Assembly (NCBI GenBank): GCA_937926175.1
Contig: CALANV010000044.1
Span: 62,001 to 126,000 of the forward strand
DNA: 64,000 bases
Source of the DNA: an uncultured Rhodospirillales bacterium
GTDB lineage: Bacteria; Pseudomonadota; Alphaproteobacteria; CACIAM-22H2
Direction of reading: 5' to 3'
Shown here: positions 33,719 through 42,791 of the stretch, one piece after another
Layout: every line of letters begins with the position of its first letter
Position numbering within the stretch: the first letter of the stretch is position 1
Notes under the pieces: generated by a model
The model's input: only the letters and a program-made list of their open reading frames with translations
Databases searched by the model: none
What the model was told of the DNA's origin: nothing
Made by a program: the position numbers and the translations under genes

Positions 33719-35386
33719 ATGGCCCATCCTCTCTTCGACAAGCACCGGAAGACCCTGGGCGGCGCACTCGAGGCAATCGCCACGCGCAGGTACTGGACCT
33801 GCTATCCCGAAGCGCCGAGCGGCAAGATCTACGGCGAGACCGCGAACGCCGAGGCAAAGGCGGCGTTCGAGGCGATGCTGAACAAGCCGTTCGAGATCGA
33901 CCAGCCGGGCGAGGGGAGGGTCGGCGCCGAGCGTTCGCCCTATGGTTTCGACCTCGGCATCACCTATCCGAAACCGAACGTCGACAAGCTGATCGAAGCC
34001 GCGCAGGCGAGCATGCCGTCGTGGCGCAGGGCCGGCATCGAGGCACGCGTGGGCGTGTGTCTCGAAATCCTCGACCGCCTCAACAAGCGCTCGTTCGACA
34101 TCGCCTATGCGGCGATGCACACGACAGGCCAAGGATTCGTCATGGCGTTCCAGGCCGCCGGGCCGCACGCGCAGGATCGCGGTCTCGAGGCGGTGGCGTG
34201 GGCCTATCAGGAGATGACGCGCACGCCGGCCCAGGCGCGATGGGAGAAGCCGCAGGGCAAGGGCGATCCGCTCCGCCTCGACAAGACCTATACGATCGTC
34301 CCGCGCGGCATCGGTCTCGTCATCGGCGTGTCGACGTTCCCGACCTGGAACGGCTATCCGGCCATTTTCGCCGATCTTGCGACCGGCAACCCGGTCATCG
34401 TGAAGCCGCATCCGATGGCGATCTTGCCGCTCGCGCTCACGGTCAAGATCGCGCGCGAGGTGTTGAGGGAGGCAGGCTTCGACCCGAACGTGATTCAGCT
34501 CGCGGCCGACGAACCGTCCGCGCCGATCACGCAGACGCTGGCGACGCGGTCCGAGATCGCGCTGATCGACTATACCGGCGGACCGGCTTTCGCGGACTGG
34601 CTCGAGAAGAACGCGCGGCAGGCGACGCTCTTCGCCGAGAAGGCGGGCGTGAACGCAGTGGTGATCGATTCGACCGCGAACGCCAAAGGCATGCTGCAGA
34701 ACCTGGCGTTCTCGCTGTCGCTCTATTCGGGGCAGATGTGCACGACGCCGCAGAACATCTTCGTGCCGAAGGACGGGATCGAGACCGAGTCCGGCCACAT
34801 GTCGTTCGACGAGGTGGCACGCGGGCTGGCCGAGGCCATCGACAAACTCCTCGGCGATCCGGCTCGTGCGGTCGAAGTGCTCGGCGCCATCCAGAACAAG
34901 GCGGTGCTCGAGCGCATCGACCGGGCGGCGCGGCAGGGCATGGTCGTGCTGCCGTCGCGGGCCATCGCGCATCCGCAGTTCGCCGGCGCCACGGTGCAGA
35001 CGCCGATCCTGGTCCGGGTCGAGGCCGCGCGCGAGGACGTCTATACGCAGGAGATGTTCGGCCCGATCGCCTATATCATCCCTGCCGCCGACACCGACGA
35101 CGCGATCGCGCGTGCGATGGGCACGGCAAAGCGCAAAGGTGCGATCACGGCGTCGGTCTACACGACCGATCCGCGGGTCACCGAAAAGGCCCTCGAGGCG
35201 GCGATCGAGGCCGGCGTGTCAGTCTCGTTCAACCTGACCGGTGGCGTTTTCGTCAACCAGTCGGCGGCATTCAGCGACTTCCACGCGAGCGGCTGCAATC
35301 CGGCGGCGAACGCATCGCTGACCGACGCGGCGTTCGTGGCGCCACGCTTCCACGTGGTCCAGGCGCGCATGCCGGTTGCGGCATGA
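33719..35386 (+). CDS. paaN: Phenylacetate-pathway aldehyde dehydrogenase PaaN
   Basis: A 555-residue aldehyde dehydrogenase of the PaaN type. It starts MAHPLFDKHRKTLGGALEAI, has the cofactor region GIGLVIGVSTFPTWNGYPAI and IDYTGGPAF, the catalytic Cys in LYSGQMCTTPQNIFVP and a C-terminus with FNLTGGVFVNQSAAFSDFH. PaaN proteins carry the dehydrogenase part of the ring-cleavage reaction but lack the MaoC-type hydratase domain of PaaZ, so a separate hydratase is expected elsewhere. It is divergent from the paaG operon, 128 bases away. Confidence 0.92.
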   Translation: MAHPLFDKHRKTLGGALEAIATRRYWTCYPEAPSGKIYGETANAEAKAAFEAMLNKPFEIDQPGEGRVGAERSPYGFDLGITYPKPNVDKLIEAAQASMPSWRRAGIEARVGVCLEILDRLNKRSFDIAYAAMHTTGQGFVMAFQAAGPHAQDRGLEAVAWAYQEMTRTPAQARWEKPQGKGDPLRLDKTYTIVPRGIGLVIGVSTFPTWNGYPAIFADLATGNPVIVKPHPMAILPLALTVKIAREVLREAGFDPNVIQLAADEPSAPITQTLATRSEIALIDYTGGPAFADWLEKNARQATLFAEKAGVNAVVIDSTANAKGMLQNLAFSLSLYSGQMCTTPQNIFVPKDGIETESGHMSFDEVARGLAEAIDKLLGDPARAVEVLGAIQNKAVLERIDRAARQGMVVLPSRAIAHPQFAGATVQTPILVRVEAAREDVYTQEMFGPIAYIIPAADTDDAIARAMGTAKRKGAITASVYTTDPRVTEKALEAAIEAGVSVSFNLTGGVFVNQSAAFSDFHASGCNPAANASLTDAAFVAPRFHVVQARMPVAA

Positions 35387-35628
35387 GGGGCGGGACCGGA
35401 TAGTCGGACCATATCGCGAGGTCGCGGCGAGGCCGAGCCGGGTCCGCGGATTGATCCGGTGACGGGCCTCCTCCGACGTCCGTAACGCGCCGTGAGCCTG
35501 TCCAGGCGCGTGGCGCCATCCATGTCGAACGGGCCATGCGAGGCGACGAGAAGATCCTCACGATCAAAGAATAGGCAGATCCGGAATCCGGACCGCCTGA
35601 ACCGATCAGGCCGTGCTAGGCTGTCGCC
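35387..35628 (+). other. Gap between paaN and the HxlR regulator gene
   Basis: No gene is supported on the plus strand. On the minus strand a frame through this gap reads FFDREDLLVASHGPFDMDGA, which looks protein-like, but it has no start or domain I can confirm and may be a coincidence or an old gene remnant. No terminator with a T-run was found after paaN. Confidence 0.3.
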
Positions 35629-36358
35629 ATGGCAGGTTATGGTCAGTTCTGCTCCATCCCGCGGGCGCTCGAGGTGCTGGGCGGCCGATGGACCCTTCTC
35701 GTCGTGCGCGAGCTTCTGTGCGGCAGCCGGCCGTTTCAACGACATCCGCCGCGGCATACCGCGTATTTCCCGCACGATACTTTCGGAGCGACTGCAGGCG
35801 TTGACCGTTTCCGGCGTCATCGAGCGCATCGATGGGGAATATGGCCCCGAATACGTTCTGACCGAAGCGGGCAGGGAGCTGGCGAGCCTGGTCGGCGCGC
35901 TCGGCACCTGGGGGCAGCGCTGGTTGCCGAGACGGGCCGAAGACGAGGATCTCGACCTAGACGCCATTCTCGTCGACATGCAAAGGCGCGTTCACTTCGA
36001 CGCGCTGCCCAAGGATCCGATCGTCGTGCGGTTCGAGATCCGGGGAAGCCCGGCACGCTTCATGCTGCTCAAGAGGACGGAGGCCGCGTTGTGCACGCAC
36101 AATCCGGGCTTTCCCGAACCTCTATGCGTCCGCGGTCCGCTATCTGCCCTGGTCGCGTGGTGGCGGGGCGATGCCGGTTTCGCCGAAGCGCAGCGGATGG
36201 GCCTGATGATCGAGGCTCCAAGGCCGCTCGCGCGGGCATTTCCGGGATGGTTTCTGCGGTATCAATTCGCCCAGATCGCCCCTGCGACGGAAAGGAAGAA
36301 GCGGACCGGTGGGCTTCATTCACGCGGCATCGTGACACGCACGGAGCTTGGATCATGA
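35629..36358 (+). pseudogene. HxlR-family transcriptional regulator, interrupted by a frameshift
   Basis: The N-terminus reads MAGYGQFCSIPRALEVLGGR and WTLLVVRELLCGSR in one frame, then continues as RFNDIRRGIPRISRTILSER in the +1 frame to a stop at 36356-36358. The join falls at CGGCCG (35729-35733), where removing one base restores the family sequence SRRFNDIRRGIPRIS. The rest (about 243 residues in total) includes a C-terminal ligand-binding-like region. It is either a recently broken gene or a sequencing error. HxlR proteins control aldehyde and aromatic catabolism, so it may have regulated the paa genes. Confidence 0.85.
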
Positions 36359-36741
36359 CACTGCGGATCGTTCGTCTCGGCACGCGCCGACTCCCGCAAG
36401 AGGGAATCCGGATCGGTGCCGTGCGGCGCCCGCCGCGTGGCATGCCGAAGGAGCGCTATGCGGCCGATGACTGGTTCGACGTCTGGTATCCGGATCTGGC
36501 GCCCAGTCCGGAACTGATGGCGCGCGGCAAGTCGGCATTGACCGACAAAGAATGGAACGTGTTCGTGCGTGCGTTCCGTGCCGAGATGAATCAGCCGACG
36601 CCGCGCCGGACCCTCGACCTCCTCGCGGCCCTCTCGCACGATGCGCATTTCTCGATCGGCTGCTACTGCGAGGACGAATCGCGATGCCACCGCTCGATGC
36701 TTCGCGCACTTCTGACGGAGCGCGGCGCGGTCATTGCCTGA
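36355..36741 (+). CDS. DUF488 family protein
   Basis: A 128-residue protein with the DUF488 features TLRIVRLGTRRLPQEG near the start, WFDVWYPDLAPSPEL, and GCYCEDESRCHRSMLRALL near the C-terminus, which holds the conserved Cys and His pairs. The function of the family is not established. Its ATG overlaps the stop of the HxlR gene (ATGA at 36355-36358), so it is translationally coupled to that gene if the latter is intact. Confidence 0.88.
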   Translation: MTLRIVRLGTRRLPQEGIRIGAVRRPPRGMPKERYAADDWFDVWYPDLAPSPELMARGKSALTDKEWNVFVRAFRAEMNQPTPRRTLDLLAALSHDAHFSIGCYCEDESRCHRSMLRALLTERGAVIA

Positions 36742-36833
36742 AACGGCTTATCCTTGTCCTTCCGGTAGCCGCCATATCCTGGGCTGACGAGGTTCGGCAT
36801 CACCTCCGACCAGGGTGACGAGGGGGAGCCTTC

Positions 36834-37163
36834 ATGTGGACCATTCCGACCTATATCCTGGCCGCGTTCGCGGAGATCGGCGGCTGCTTTGCCTTCTGGG
36901 CGTGGTTGCGTCTCGACAGGTCTCCGCTCTGGCTGATGCCGGGCATGGCCAGCCTCGCGTTGTTCGCCTGGGTGCTGACCGGCATCAACGCCGACTTCGC
37001 CGGGCGCGCCTACGCAGCTTATGGCGGCATCTACATCCTGGCGTCGCTGATTTGGATGTGGGCGGTCGAAGGTGCCCGTCCTGACCGCTGGGACGTCATC
37101 GGCGTGGCGATCTGCATTGCCGGTGCCATGATCATCATCTTCGGGCCGCGCGGCGGTCCGTAA
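36834..37163 (+). CDS. ynfA: YnfA-family small inner-membrane protein
   Basis: A 109-residue protein with four hydrophobic segments, matching the YnfA/UPF0060 family in length and sequence (TYILAAFAEIGGCFAFWAWL at the start, AYAAYGGIYILASLIWMW and DVIGVAICIAGAMIIIFGP at the end). Such proteins resemble small multidrug resistance transporters, but their role is poorly defined. GAGGGGGAG lies ahead of the ATG. No link to neighbouring genes is evident. Confidence 0.93.
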   Translation: MWTIPTYILAAFAEIGGCFAFWAWLRLDRSPLWLMPGMASLALFAWVLTGINADFAGRAYAAYGGIYILASLIWMWAVEGARPDRWDVIGVAICIAGAMIIIFGPRGGP

Positions 37164-37323
37164 GCGTCAGGCCGCCGTCGCCCGGATGTCGGCGTCGCGG
37201 GATAAGCTATTTCGCTTCGATCGGCTCATCAGCAGTCCGGATTTCGTACCCTACGGGCGGCCGCACCGACCGTACAAGACCCTCGTCGCGTCACGACGAA
37301 CGATCTGCGGCGAGAACAGCACC

Positions 37324-37923
37324 ATGTCCTGCGAAGCAGTCCTTGCGCTGTGCGTGTATGCCTTCGTGACCTCGATCACGCCGGGGCCGAGCAATTTCAT
37401 GCTGCTCGCTTCCGGTGCGAACTTCGGCCTCGCGCGCACGATTCCACAGGTGCTCGGCATCACGGTCGGCTTCAAAGCACTGCTGCTTGGCGTCGGCCTT
37501 GGCCTCGGCGCCATGCTGACGGCCTATCTGGCGCTCCACACCGGTCTTGAGATCGCCGGTGGCGCCTATCTTCTCTATCTCGCGTGGCGCATTGCCATGT
37601 CGCGCGCGCTGGGCAAGAAGGGCGAGGTCGAAGGGCGGTCGCTGACGTTTCGCGAGTCCGCCGCGTTCCAGTGGATCAATCCGAAGGCCTGGGCGGTGGC
37701 GGTAACGGCGATGGCTGTCTACGCTAGCCCCGACGCGCCCTTTCTGTCGGCGGTCCTGATCTCTATCGCCTTCGCGCTGGTCAACCTGCCGAGCGTGCTG
37801 GTCTGGGCCGGTTTCGGGGTGGTCCTGCGGGACTTCCTGTCCGATCCCGTTCGGCTGAAATGGTTCAACATCGCGATGGGCGTCCTGCTGGCCGCGACGC
37901 TATGGCCGATGATGACGGGATGA
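37324..37923 (+). CDS. LysE-family exporter
   Basis: A 199-residue membrane protein with about six hydrophobic segments. The N-terminal family motif is SITPGPSNFMLLASGANFGL, followed by FQWINPKAWAVAVTAMAVY, a LysE/RhtB hallmark. These proteins export amino acids or related metabolites. I chose the ATG at 37324, since the reading upstream to 37186 is charged and not signal-like. The substrate is unknown. Confidence 0.92.
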   Translation: MSCEAVLALCVYAFVTSITPGPSNFMLLASGANFGLARTIPQVLGITVGFKALLLGVGLGLGAMLTAYLALHTGLEIAGGAYLLYLAWRIAMSRALGKKGEVEGRSLTFRESAAFQWINPKAWAVAVTAMAVYASPDAPFLSAVLISIAFALVNLPSVLVWAGFGVVLRDFLSDPVRLKWFNIAMGVLLAATLWPMMTG

Positions 37924-37949
37924 TTACCGTTCTTCCATCGCTTCGGCCG

Positions 37950-37977
37950 CTTGCCTTATGCCTTGCGCATAAGCAAG
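37950..37977. promoter_or_regulatory. Dyad between the LysE-family gene and paaY
   Basis: CTTGCCTTATGC and GCATAAGCAAG pair with a single bulged C around a 5-base loop, 44-71 bases before the paaY start. It could be an operator for paaY or a weak terminator for the LysE-family gene; there is no T-run. The ten bases CATAAGCAAG also occur inverted in the marR-emrAB control region (3409-3418). Confidence 0.4.
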
Positions 37978-38020
37978 TGTACGCATTCGTCCGGGACGCG
38001 ATACGCAAGGGAAGCCAGCA

Positions 38021-38623
38021 ATGCCGTTCTATGAAATCGACGGGATCAAACCCGTCGTCGATCCGACGAGTTTCGTCCATCCGACAGCCACCATCATCGG
38101 CGACGTGATCATCGGCCCCGGCTGCTATATCGGGCCGGGGGCGTCGATGCGCGGGGATTTCGGACGCCTGATCATGAAGGCGGGCGGCAACCTGCAGGAC
38201 AACTGCATCGTCCACGGCTTTCCCGATACCGATACGGTCATCGAGGAAGACGCGCATATCGGCCATGGCGCGATCCTTCACGGCTGCATCGTCAAGCGCA
38301 ACGCGCTCGTCGGCATGCACGCCGTGCTGATGGAGAATGCGGTCGTGGGCGAGGAGGCGTTCGTCGCCTCCATGTGCTTCGTCAAGGCGGCGTTCGAGGT
38401 ACCGCCGCGTACGCTGATCGCGGGCATCCCCGGCAAGATCATACGCGAGCTGACGCCGCAGGAGATCGCCTGGAAAACCCAGGCGACGCGCGAATACCAG
38501 GAACTGACGCGACGCTGCCTTGAAACTTTGCGCGAATGCGTGCCGCTGACCGCACCGGAGCCAAACCGCAAGCGGATCAACGTGTCGGTGATGCCGCCGC
38601 TCCACAAGATGAAGGGCGGGTGA
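38021..38623 (+). CDS. paaY: PaaY, hexapeptide-repeat thioesterase of the phenylacetate pathway
   Basis: A 200-residue left-handed beta-helix protein of the gamma-carbonic-anhydrase-like group. It begins MPFYEIDGIKPVVDPTSFVH, with metal-ligand His residues in DNCIVHGFPDTDT and EDAHIGHGAILHGC, and ends in a PaaY-like helical tail (REYQELTRRCLETL). PaaY removes CoA from a shunt product that forms when ring cleavage stalls, so it protects the pathway. AAGGGAAG precedes the ATG. Its stop lies in a 22-base tandem duplication. Confidence 0.93.
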   Translation: MPFYEIDGIKPVVDPTSFVHPTATIIGDVIIGPGCYIGPGASMRGDFGRLIMKAGGNLQDNCIVHGFPDTDTVIEEDAHIGHGAILHGCIVKRNALVGMHAVLMENAVVGEEAFVASMCFVKAAFEVPPRTLIAGIPGKIIRELTPQEIAWKTQATREYQELTRRCLETLRECVPLTAPEPNRKRINVSVMPPLHKMKGG

Positions 38624-38649
38624 CCGCAAGATGAAGGGCGGGTGACCGC
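38606..38649 (+). repeat. Perfect 22-base tandem duplication across the paaY stop codon
   Basis: AAGATGAAGGGCGGGTGACCGC minus its last two bases is 20 bases long; the whole 22-base unit (38606-38627) is repeated exactly as 38628-38649. The first copy holds the TGA stop of paaY. The repeat shifts frame, so the second copy does not give an in-frame extension. It resembles the iorB duplication. Confidence 0.9.
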
Positions 38650-38711
38650 GCCCGGCGCCGCCAAAGGGGGGACGACCGGATCCGGCAGCGCGCGGTGCCG
38701 CGCTGCGCCGT

Positions 38712-39264
38712 GTGGCCGGCGCAACCATCGGAGCCGGTTTGCTCGTGAGCATCAGCCTCGTCGGCGTCGCTCACGCGGGCGACAAGACGAGCGACGGAAA
38801 AGAAGATCAACATCAAAGGTAAGGTCGAAGCGAACTGCACGCTCGCCGTATCGGAAGACTTCGGAACGGCAACGGCAGGCTCGGCGATCTTCGATGCGTT
38901 GACCGACGGTTCGGCGTTGTCGGATACGAAGGTCGGCGACATTACCCAGAACTGCAACAAGAAGGCGGGGTATACGGTCAAGGTCGAATCGGACAACTGC
39001 GTCGCAACATTGGGTAGGCAACCGGTGCTCCTGCCGTCGGACCCGAGGGCCAACTCCGATAAGCAGTCCTATACTTTTGGCCTCGTCACGGACGGCACGA
39101 CGGAAAATCCCATCGCCACGACCAGTTGCGGTATGACGATCGCGGTGAACGGCAAGCAGTCGAATCGCGTCACCGAGGTCCGTATCAGCATCCCGGCGAA
39201 TGAGACGCCGGTAGCCGCGGACACCTATTCGGACGTTCTCTCGGTCACGCTAACGGCACTTTAA
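38712..39264 (+). pseudogene. Spore-coat-U (SCPU) type pilin subunit, frameshifted after the signal peptide
   Basis: In one frame the sequence reads a signal peptide (VAGATIGAGLLVSISLVGV, AHA, GDKTSDGK), and in the +1 frame the mature part begins KKINIKGKVEANCTLAVSED and continues to YSDVLSVTLTAL. The join is at the AAAA run 38798-38801; one A fewer gives a continuous protein of about 183 residues. Cys pairs and the C-terminal strand match secreted SCPU subunits of Csu-type pili. The start is uncertain (GTG 38712 or slightly upstream) and lacks a clear ribosome binding site. It is the first gene of a chaperone-usher cluster. Confidence 0.75.
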
Positions 39265-39286
39265 GGCGCGACGCGCGAACCGGCGA

Positions 39287-39327
39287 GGCCGCGGCGCGGC
39301 TTTGCGCCGCGCTGCGGCCTTTCCTTT
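39287..39327 (+). terminator. Intrinsic terminator after the first SCPU gene
   Basis: GGCCGCGGCGCGGC (39287-39300), loop TTTGC, then GCCGCGCTGCGGCC (39306-39319) form a 14-pair stem with one G-U wobble, followed by TTTCCTTT. It lies 23 bases after the SCPU stop. Such a stem between the major subunit and the chaperone/usher genes would make subunit mRNA more abundant than assembly mRNA. Confidence 0.75.
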
Positions 39328-39401
39328 ACCATCGGCGGCTGCGTCCGGCGTATTGATACCCAGCCGCGTTCCGTCGCCGTAACGGAAAGAGTATAAGTCG
39401 C

Positions 39402-40139
39402 GTGCTCCGGCTCAATCTGCACCGCAACATCATTGCGGCTGCCGCCCTTGCGTTCTGCACGCTGGGGGGCTGCTCCTGTTGGCGCTTTTCAGCTCGTTCC
39501 CATCGTGCAGGATTTCGACCCGACCGGACGCGGTGCGTCGAGGGCGTTCCGGCTCGAGAATCCGCGCAATCAAGAAGCCGCGATCACGATCCGCGTCGTG
39601 ACGCGCGCACTCGCACCTGACGGCACCGAGACTAACGAGGACACCGACGACTTCATCGTCTTTCCGACCGAGGCGATCGTCGGGCCGGGCGGAGTGCAGA
39701 TCGTCCGCGTCCAATATGTCGGCGATCCAAGTCCGGCGAAGGAAATTGCGTATCGTATCATCGCCGAGAGCACCCCGATCGCGGCGCCGTCGTCCCAGTC
39801 CTCGCAGGTTCTGATCGCGCTGCGTTACGTCGGCTCAATCTACGTCGTCCCCCGCGGTGCAGAGCCGCAGATCAAGCTGAGATCGGCACAGGCGGTGAAC
39901 GGCGCCGACGCTCACCCCATCTCGAGCTGGTCTTGCGCAACGAAGGCACGGCGCATGGGATCATCGCCGACGCGAACCTTACGATCAGCGTCGGCGGCAT
40001 GACGATAAAGGTATCGTCCGATGCGTTCAAGGGGCAGAACATTCTTGCCGGCAGCGAACGCCGTTTCCTTCTGCCGTGGCCCGAGGGGTTTGCCGTCGGA
40101 CCCGTGCAGGCGGATCTCAAGCTCGACGTCGAACGGTAG
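39402..40139 (+). pseudogene. Periplasmic pilus chaperone (CsuC/FimC type), two frameshifts
   Basis: The reading starts MLRLNLHRNIIAAAALAFCT in one frame, moves at the GGGGGG run 39464-39469 to AFQLVPIVQDFDPTGRGASR and FRLENPRNQEAAITIRVVTR, and at the CCCC run 39915-39918 returns to the first frame as LELVLRNEGTAHGIIADANL to the end LKLDVER. Removing one G and adding one C gives a continuous chaperone of about 245 residues with the usual two immunoglobulin-like domains. It would fold and deliver the SCPU subunits to the usher. Confidence 0.8.
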
Positions 40140-40283
40140 CCCCGTTCGGCGGGAGAGTCGGTGTTTCCCTCTTACCAGCGGCTTCGGCGCCGTATCGATC
40201 AAACTGATGTAAGCGACTCGATAAGAACAACGCATTCGACGAAAGCACGCCGGCCAGCGCTGCCTGCTTTGGGGGAAAGAGAG

Positions 40284-42785
40284 GTGCATCTGTGGAACGC
40301 GGCTCGGCGCATGCGACGCAGTACAACCATAGGCGCCCTCTGCTTCGTTCTGCTCGCCGCCATCGGAGCCATCACTGCGAGCTTCGCACAGCCAAATCCG
40401 GACGGCCACGCACGATCCGTAAAGCAGCGCGAGGCCCTGCCGGTCCGGATGAATCTTCCGATCCTCTTCGACGATACCGAACTCGGCGAAATCCCGCCGT
40501 CGTGTCGCATGCGGGGCAGCCGAGCGAAGTCGCCGGAAAGCCGTTGCTCGATCTGCTTGGTCCGAGGCTGATCGAAGCCAAGCTCGAGGAGCTGCAGGCC
40601 CGCCTGCGCCCGGACGGCATGCTGGCTGCAAAGGACGTAGCGGAAACGGGCATCGGGCTCAGGTTCGACATGGCGACGCTGCACATAGCCGTCGACGTGC
40701 CGTTCGAATTCCGCCGCACCCGGGACATCAACGTCGCCGACTGGCGCTACCGACCAAAGGTCGAGACCGTGCTGCATCCGGCCCCCATCAGCGCATACGT
40801 AAATTTCAGAGCAGGCGTCGACTATGTCTCAAGTCTTGAGAACGACGGTCGCCAGCCCGGGACGATCGATTTCGAGGGCGCAACGAATCTGGGAGGCACC
40901 GTGCTCGAGGGGGGCGACATGGCGCGAGGCGAACGACGCGCCATGGAGCCGGGGCGACGTGCGCCTCGTGCGCGACTTTCCCGAAAATGCGCTGCGCGTC
41001 ACCGCGGGCGACATTTTCTACGCCTCCGACGGATTCCAGTCGACACGCAGCGCCGCCGGAATCACGCTGGCGCGAAACTTCGCGCTGCAACCGTATCGGT
41101 CAGTGCGGCCCGCCGGCGATACGCAGTTCGATATCGAGCGTACCTCCCGCGTCGAAGTCTTCGTCAACGGCCAGCGCGTTCAAACATTGCGGTTGGCGCC
41201 GGGGCGGTACAACATCCGAAACTTTCCATTCGCCTCCGGCCCCAATGACGTGGCGATCCGGATCACTGACGAAGTTGGCCGCACCGAGACGATCCGATTC
41301 CCCTTCATCTTCGACGCCACGCTGCTCGGCGCCGGCGAACAGGAGTTCAGCCACGCGATCGGCGTGCCCTCGGAAAGCACCCCGACGGGTCGAGATTACG
41401 ACACCGGCGGCTATGTGTTCTCGGGTTTTCACAATATTGGCATCACCGACGCGCTGACGGCTGGTGCAAACGTTCAGCTAAGCGACGAGCAGCGGCAGTT
41501 CGGAGCCAATGTGCGCTTCGCCACGCGCATCGGGACCTTCCGCACCGACATCGCAGTGAGCCACGCGGACACCGCGTCAACGGATTTCGCGGTGCGTACG
41601 CAGTACCGATATACCGACGACCTGGCCAGCTCCGCGGGCCGTACGTTGTCGGCAAGCGCTATCTATCGCGGTCGGGACTTCGCGACGATCGAAACAACGG
41701 CGGAGCCGTCCAATCCCGTCGCGCTCGACCTCGCCGTCTCTTACGGGCAGCGCCTGTTCTGGGACACATCGGGCAGCATCGGTTATGGCCGTCAGTTCGG
41801 TCGCGGCGACACGCCAGATCTCGACACGTACAGCCTGACGTTGATCCAGCAGATCACGTCCGAAATCTCGCTGTCGTTCGTCGAGAGTCATCGCGCCGGT
41901 GCCGAAGGAAACGACGATACACGGTTTTTCGCCGGTGTGTCATATGCGCCGTTCGGCTCGCCGCATCGCTTCGCGGCATCGCTGGACACGGGAACGCGCT
42001 CGAGCCGCATCAACTGGTCGTACGCGCCCTCCTACACGCTCGGGGACGTTCAGGCGGATGCGACACTGGAACGGACGCCGGCCGATTACACGCTTTCGGG
42101 ATCAGCGCGATACACCCATTATCGTTTCGAGGGCACCGTTCAACACGATGAGAACCTGCCGCGGGATGGCGATCTCGAACGCATCGCGTTGACGAGCCTG
42201 CGCTTCGGTACGGCGCTCGCCTTTGCCGACGGCCATGTCGCCGCCTCGCGGCCGATCAACGACAGCTCCGTCCTGATCGCGCCACATCCGCGGCTGCGCG
42301 ACTATCGGATCAACGTCAATCCTCGCGAGGACGAGGAGGCAGACGCGCGCACCGACTGGCTGGGGCCGGCCGTGCTGCCATCGTTGACGTCCTACTACGT
42401 GCATCAGGTCGTACTCGACGCGCCCGACCTTCCGATCGGCTTCGAGCTCGGCGACCAGATCTACGGTGTCGAGCCGACGTATCGGAGTGGAACGGTGATC
42501 CGCGCCGGGACGGGAGGCACCGTGCTGCTGGACGGGTATCTGCTCGACGCTGCGGGAAAACCGCTCGGCCTGCACGTCGGCACCTTCACGGCCGTGGACG
42601 AGCCGGACCGGCCGCCGATCAAATTCTTTACCAATCGTGCCGGCCGGTTCCGGGTTCTCGGCTTGTCCCCGGGCCGTTACGAGCTGTGGGTCGAGGTGTT
42701 TTCGGATCGCTTCTATCGCTTCGAGCTGCCGGAAGATGCAGCGGGCCTCTATAATATCGGCCGCATCGAATTTCCGACCGAATAG
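40284..42785 (+). pseudogene. Outer-membrane pilus usher (CsuD/FimD type), two frameshifts near the N-terminus
   Basis: The signal peptide (RRSTTIGALCFVLLAAIGAI, TASFA) and LPVRMNLPILFDDTELGEIP are in one frame; from about 40497 the second frame carries AVVSHAGQPSEVAGKPLLDL and the start of the barrel; at the GGGGGG run 40909-40914 it returns to the first frame as WREANDAPWSRGDVRLVRDF and remains open to 42785. Features include FEFRRTRDINVADW, VEVFVNGQRVQTLRLAPGRY and YNIRNFPFASGPNDV, all usher-like. The total of about 834 residues is the usual size. GTG 40284 (after GGGGGAAAG) or ATG 40311 is the start. Confidence 0.82.
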
Positions 42786-42791
42786 ACGGCA

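Noticed and set aside
31281..33881. Long plus-strand open frame opposite paaH and paaG (866 codons)
   Set aside because: Antisense shadow of paaH/paaG, low-complexity Arg/Glu/Asp composition.
32881..35403. 840-codon plus-strand frame running through paaG antisense into paaN
   Set aside because: Overlaps paaN in another frame; no recognisable protein sequence.
35158..35979. Minus-strand reading containing FFDREDLLVASHGPFD
   Set aside because: Overlaps the 3' end of paaN and the HxlR gene on the other strand; no complete domain or start.
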